The notes under the pieces: generated by a model
What the model was told of the DNA's origin: nothing
The model's input: the letters and a program-made list of their open reading frames with translations, nothing else
Databases searched by the model: none
Position numbers and translations under genes: made by a program
NCBI GenBank assembly: GCA_902801585.1
Contig: CADCIU010000094.1
Span: forward strand, 1-8,880
DNA length: 8,880 nt
DNA from: an uncultured Lachnospiraceae bacterium
GTDB taxonomy: Bacteria > Bacillota_A > Clostridia > Lachnospirales > Lachnospiraceae
Reading direction: 5' to 3'
Part shown: positions 5,914-8,880 of the stretch, piece after piece
Layout: each line of letters begins with the position of its first letter
Position numbering within the stretch: position 1 is the stretch's first letter

Positions 5914-6076
5914 TTGTCACCTTCATCAGCACAGTTGCGTTTTCTTCTGTTTCAGTGTATCTTTGTTGGGAACCATATGTGTTTTATATGTATTTTCATC
6001 GCATATGCCGGCGGGATCCCCGCTCTATTCAATATAACACAAAATCACAGATATGATCAGAAACGGAGACAAAGAT
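5914..6076. promoter_or_regulatory. Divergent intergenic region tetR / methyltransferase
   Basis: It holds a weak minus-strand -10 for tetR (TATAAA, 5988-5983), a plus-strand TATAAC (6033-6038) that could serve the methyltransferase, an A/T-rich inverted repeat CATAT-N7-ATATG (5974-5990) overlapping the tetR -10, and a GCGGG-ATC-CCCGC palindrome (6011-6023). Neither -10 has a convincing -35. The repeat at 5974-5990 could be an autoregulatory site but does not resemble the 5197-5230 palindrome. Confidence 0.35.
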
Positions 6077-6946
6077 ATGTGGATTGCAGATTCCTGGAAA
6101 GACTATCAGGTACTTGATACTTCCGACGGAGAAAAGCTGGAACTGTGGGGCGGTTATAAGCTGATCCGTCCGGACCCGCAGGTCATATGGAAGACACCCC
6201 GCGGCAGGGAGTGGAGAAATCCCAACGCGCACTATCACAGGAGCAGCAGAGGCGGCGGCGAATGGGAGTTCTTTGACCTGCCTCAGGAGTGGACCATTCA
6301 CTACAAAGATCTGTCTTTCCGCCTCAAACCCTTTAATTTCAAGCACACCGGACTTTTCCCCGAACAGGCCGTCAACTGGGACTGGTTCCGCGGACTCATA
6401 AAAAAAGCGGCCGCTTCCGGAAGAGAGGTGAAAGTTCTCAACCTCTTCGCATATACCGGAGGCGCTACAGTCGCTGCTGCCAAGGCCGGCGCACACGTCA
6501 CACATGTCGATGCCGCCAAAGGTATGGTCACCTGGGCGCGTGAAAACGCAGCGCTGTCGGGCCTCGAGAACGCGCCCATCCGCTGGCTTGTGGATGACTG
6601 CGGCAAATTCGTCGAGCGCGAGATCCGCCGCGGCAATACCTACGATGCGATCATCATGGATCCCCCTTCTTACGGCAGAGGCCCCAAGGGAGAGATCTGG
6701 AAGATTCAGGACAGCATCTATCCTTTTCTCATGAACGCATGCAGGCTGCTCTCAGGTGACCCGCTTTTCGTGCTGGTCAATTCCTACACGACCGGACTTC
6801 AGCCGGCCGTACTCAGTTACCTGCTCCACACGGCGCTGGACAAGCGCTTTGAGGGCACGACCCAGGCCGCCGAGATCGGTCTTCCCGTAAAAGGGAACGG
6901 ACTGATCCTCCCCTGCGGTGCCGCCGGAAGATGGACAGCCGGATAA
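6077..6946 (+). CDS. Class I SAM-dependent methyltransferase, RlmI/RlmK-like (COG1092 type)
   Basis: This is a Rossmann-fold methyltransferase that likely methylates a base in rRNA, judging by the family; its exact target is unknown. The 289-residue product shows, in order: an N-terminal segment WIADSWKDYQVLDTSDGEKLE; GLFPEQAVNWDWF (about 92-104); SAM-binding motif I NLFAYTGGATVAAAKAGA (122-139) with acidic D145 after it; VDD at 171-173; and catalytic-type motif IV DPPSYGRG (194-201), which resembles the DPPxF/Y of RNA cytosine and guanine methyltransferases. I do not see an N-terminal PUA domain of the RlmI kind. The ATG at 6077 follows GGAG by 8 nt; the in-frame ATG at 6053 has no ribosome site. 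It converges with relQ and ends within a 20-nt tandem duplication. Confidence 0.88.
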   Translation: MWIADSWKDYQVLDTSDGEKLELWGGYKLIRPDPQVIWKTPRGREWRNPNAHYHRSSRGGGEWEFFDLPQEWTIHYKDLSFRLKPFNFKHTGLFPEQAVNWDWFRGLIKKAAASGREVKVLNLFAYTGGATVAAAKAGAHVTHVDAAKGMVTWARENAALSGLENAPIRWLVDDCGKFVEREIRRGNTYDAIIMDPPSYGRGPKGEIWKIQDSIYPFLMNACRLLSGDPLFVLVNSYTTGLQPAVLSYLLHTALDKRFEGTTQAAEIGLPVKGNGLILPCGAAGRWTAG

Positions 6947-6969
6947 AAAGACAGACAGCCGGATAAAAA
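6934..6969. repeat. Tandem duplication spanning the methyltransferase stop codon
   Basis: GACAGCCGGATAAAAA occurs at 6934-6949 and again at 6954-6969, with a period of 20 (the intervening bases are GACA). The first copy includes the TAA stop; the second carries the same TAA in another frame. It probably arose by a replication-slippage duplication next to the terminator. Confidence 0.8.
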
Positions 6970-7008
6970 AAGCCTGCCGCACATTAGTGCGGCAGGTCTT
7001 CGCTTTTT
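6965..7008. terminator. Bidirectional terminator between the methyltransferase and relQ
   Basis: CCTGCCGCAC (6973-6982), loop ATTA, GTGCGGCAGG (6987-6996). On minus the stem is followed, after one base, by T7 (6971-6965), a strong terminator for relQ. On plus, six or seven bases follow the stem before T6 (7003-7008), and AAAAAAGC/GCTTTTTT can extend it, so it can also stop the methyltransferase transcript. The relQ stop codon TAA is in the loop. Confidence 0.9.
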
Positions 7009-7688
7009 TCGATCCTCTCCCGGATCTGCAGCATGCGCCTGTCAAGCTGGTTGATCAGGTCTGCGCTGTATCGCAGCTCCTCAACAATGATCTCCGCATT
7101 GTTGATCTCTTTCTTATACTTCATCTTGTGCTCGACGCTCGCCCAGAAGTCCATGGCGATCGTCCTGAACTGCACTTCGACGTTCATATATTTTTTCTCA
7201 TCGGCAAGATAGATCGGCACGCGCAGGATCAGGTGCAGGCTTCTGTAACCGTTCTCCTTGGGAACCGCAATATAGTCTTTCTCCTGCAGGATCTCCACGT
7301 CGTCCTGAACATCAAATGAATCCCGGATACTGTAAATATCATCTATAAAAGAACAGATGACCCGGATTCCCGCCACATCATTGATGGTGTTCTCCACATT
7401 CTCGACCGTGAAGGGAACGCCTTTCACCTTCAGCTTGCCGTAGATACTCTTTGGCGTTTTCAGTCTGCTCTTTATATATTCAAAAGGATTTCTTCGATTC
7501 TTGAGAGCCATCTCCTTGTTGAGGATCTCGAGCTTGGTTCTGACCTGTGTCATAGCGCAGTCGAAATACATCATCATGATCTCAAATTCGTCCGCCTGCT
7601 CCGTGATCTGAAGAATCCTTTCCACATCTTCATCTGACATCGAATCCGTACCGTAGAATCCGATGTCGTATTTCTCGTCCCCTGTCAA
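6984..7688 (-). CDS. relQ: Small alarmone synthetase, RelQ/YjbM type (GTP pyrophosphokinase)
   Basis: This cytosolic enzyme transfers pyrophosphate from ATP to GDP or GTP, making ppGpp/pppGpp of the stringent response. The 234 residues hold only a RelA/SpoT synthetase domain: no HD hydrolase and no TGS/ACT region. Visible blocks are KSRLKTPKSIYGKLKVKG (about 73-90), NDVAGIRVICSFIDDIY (103-119), DYIAVPKENGYRSLHLIL (138-155) and VEVQFRTIAMDFWASVEHKMKYK (170-192), with the catalytic-type Glu in VEVQ. The closest remembered relative is B. subtilis YjbM/RelQ. The start is TTG at 7688, preceded 6 nt upstream by AAGGAGGA; the first ATG (codon 17) lacks such a site. It has its own promoter and is not co-transcribed with tetR. 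The last codons form the terminator stem. Confidence 0.92.
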   Translation of the reverse strand: MTGDEKYDIGFYGTDSMSDEDVERILQITEQADEFEIMMMYFDCAMTQVRTKLEILNKEMALKNRRNPFEYIKSRLKTPKSIYGKLKVKGVPFTVENVENTINDVAGIRVICSFIDDIYSIRDSFDVQDDVEILQEKDYIAVPKENGYRSLHLILRVPIYLADEKKYMNVEVQFRTIAMDFWASVEHKMKYKKEINNAEIIVEELRYSADLINQLDRRMLQIRERIEKSEDLPH

Positions 7689-7707
7689 TGTCTTCCTCCT
7701 TCGTTAT

Positions 7708-7722
7708 GTAACAACTCGTTAC
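7708..7722 (-). other. Small hairpin upstream of the relQ ribosome site
   Basis: GTAAC-GAGTT-GTTAC in the transcript, a 5-bp stem ending 7 nt before AAGGAGG. It is weak, but positioned where it could influence initiation at the UUG codon. Confidence 0.25.
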
Positions 7723-7750
7723 TGTCAAACTCTATTTTGACCGCTAGATG

Positions 7751-7779
7751 ATTATATCAAACCATTCGCGGTTTTTGAA
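7751..7779 (-). promoter_or_regulatory. relQ promoter
   Basis: TTCAAA (7779-7774, 4/6), 17-nt spacer, TATAAT (7756-7751, perfect). Initiation is expected near 7744, about 55 nt before the UUG start. The surrounding A/T-rich stretch 7740-7860 is consistent with a promoter region. Confidence 0.7.
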
Positions 7780-7921
7780 GGAAAAACTACTAATTATTTG
7801 TGTGAAATTCATTAAATATTCGTAAACTTATACAAATTTGGCATAGCCATTTTGTGCAGGAACACAGTCTGATCACGCACGGACACGATCATGTCAAAAC
7901 ACAGGCGATTTTCCGGGATAC

Positions 7922-7960
7922 AAAAAGAAGGCTGCCGCATCATACAATGCGACAGCCTCC
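7922..7960 (-). terminator. Intrinsic terminator after tuf
   Basis: In the transcript GGCTGTCGCAT pairs with ATGCGGCAGCC (11 bp, one G-U) across a 6-nt loop. The pairing can extend by about four more base pairs, and TTCTTTTTG follows. It lies 76 nt past the tuf stop. A smaller AGTATT/AATACT hairpin (8011-8028) lies between the tuf stop and the terminator. Confidence 0.9.
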
Positions 7961-8033
7961 TGATAAATTCGTATATCAGTCCGATTGCTCAGAACCTTCG
8001 ACAATTTAACAGTATTATTAAGAATACTCCAAA

Positions 8034-8880
8034 TTAGTCAATAACTGTAGCAACACGGCCGGAACCGACAGTACGGCCACCTTCACGGATAGCGAATGTA
8101 AGACCCTGCTCCATAGCGATGGGGTGGATCAGCTCGATGGTCATCTCGACGTGATCGCCGGGCATGCACATCTCAGTGCCTTCGGGAAGAGTGATAACGC
8201 CGGTTACGTCAGTAGTTCTGAAATAGAACTGAGGACGATAGTTATTGAAGAAAGGGGTGTGACGGCCACCTTCATCTTTGGTCAGAACGTAAACCTGAGC
8301 GGTGAATTTCTTGTGGCAGGTAACTGTGCCGGGCTTTGCAATAACCTGGCCTCTCTCGATCGCGGTTCTGTCGATACCACGAAGAAGGACACCTACGTTG
8401 TCACCAGCCTCTGCATAATCCAGAGTCTTGCGGAACATCTCGATACCGGTAGCAACAGACTTCATGGTCTCTTCCTTGATACCGACGATCTCGACGGGCT
8501 CCATAACCTTCAGAGTACCACGCTCAACACGGCCGGTAGCAACGGTACCACGACCGGAGATTGTGAAGACGTCCTCTACAGGCATAAGGAAAGGCTTGTC
8601 GTTCTCACGCTGAGGGTTGGGGATATATTCATCAACTGCATCCATGAGCTCCATGATGTTGTCAGCCCACTCGCTGTTGGGATCTTCGAGAGCCTTCAGA
8701 GCGCTGCCCTTGATAACCGGAAGGTCATCACCCGGGAACTCATACTCGTTGAGCAGATCACGGACTTCCATCTCGACCAGTTCGATGAGCTCTTCGTCAT
8801 CAACCATGTCGCACTTGTTCAGGAATACTACGATGTAAGGAACACCGACCTGACGAGCGAGCAGAACGTGCTCACGAGTC
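8034..8880 (-). CDS. tuf: Elongation factor Tu, N-terminus beyond window edge
   Basis: EF-Tu is the GTPase that delivers aminoacyl-tRNA to the ribosomal A site. The last 281 residues are present (about 397 expected). They start [31 protein letters not shown]: the GTP-binding NKCD (guanine specificity) is at 8819-8808 and the SAL element comes later ([11 protein letters not shown]). Domains 2 and 3 follow, with [48 protein letters not shown] and the terminal [18 protein letters not shown]. The reading frame is open to the right edge, so the gene continues upstream; fusA would be expected there in the usual str order. A clear terminator follows. Confidence 0.98.
   Translation of the reverse strand, partial: TREHVLLARQVGVPYIVVFLNKCDMVDDEELIELVEMEVRDLLNEYEFPGDDLPVIKGSALKALEDPNSEWADNIMELMDAVDEYIPNPQRENDKPFLMPVEDVFTISGRGTVATGRVERGTLKVMEPVEIVGIKEETMKSVATGIEMFRKTLDYAEAGDNVGVLLRGIDRTAIERGQVIAKPGTVTCHKKFTAQVYVLTKDEGGRHTPFFNNYRPQFYFRTTDVTGVITLPEGTEMCMPGDHVEMTIELIHPIAMEQGLTFAIREGGRTVGSGRVATVID

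Overview
The window looks like a chromosomal piece of a Gram-positive Clostridia-type bacterium, most likely a Lachnospiraceae relative. This rests on remembered family resemblance (L3, S10 and EF-Tu sequences, strong AGGAGG ribosome sites, a RelQ-type small alarmone synthetase); no search was run. It spans the junction of two conserved translation clusters. Nearly everything is on the minus strand, so transcription runs from high to low coordinates. Only the methyltransferase is on plus.

From the right edge: the C-terminal 281 residues of EF-Tu (tuf, 8034-8880) end the str-type cluster, followed by a strong terminator (7922-7960). Then comes a single-gene unit, relQ (6984-7688), with its own promoter and a UUG start. 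Its terminator stem is built from its own last codons. Facing it is an RlmI/RlmK-like SAM methyltransferase (6077-6946, plus). A TetR regulator (5308-5913) diverges from the methyltransferase. A PutP-type sodium/solute symporter (3548-5086) lies downstream of tetR in the same direction. A perfect 15+4+15 palindrome stands between tetR and putP, immediately upstream of an extended -10 promoter for putP.

The left part is the start of the S10 operon: rpsJ, rplC, rplD, rplW and rplB (cut by the left edge), encoding S10, L3, L4, L23 and L2. Two long non-coding stretches flank rpsJ. The region upstream of it (3052-3547) holds the putP terminator and what looks like a folded leader RNA: a long-range helix of 8+7 bp encloses a multi-part hairpin. 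The 342-nt spacer between rpsJ and rplC holds two overlapping mini-ORFs behind a perfect AGGAGG, followed by a segment that can pair with either of two partners. This resembles an attenuator or translational switch.

The ribosomal genes and tuf supply the core translation machinery. The genes between them (alarmone synthetase, rRNA-type methyltransferase, regulator, osmolyte/proline-type transporter) appear to have been placed between two clusters that are often adjacent in Firmicutes. The least explained parts of the window are the two non-coding regions around rpsJ and the tetR/putP palindrome. All RNA folds were read by eye and have not been computed.
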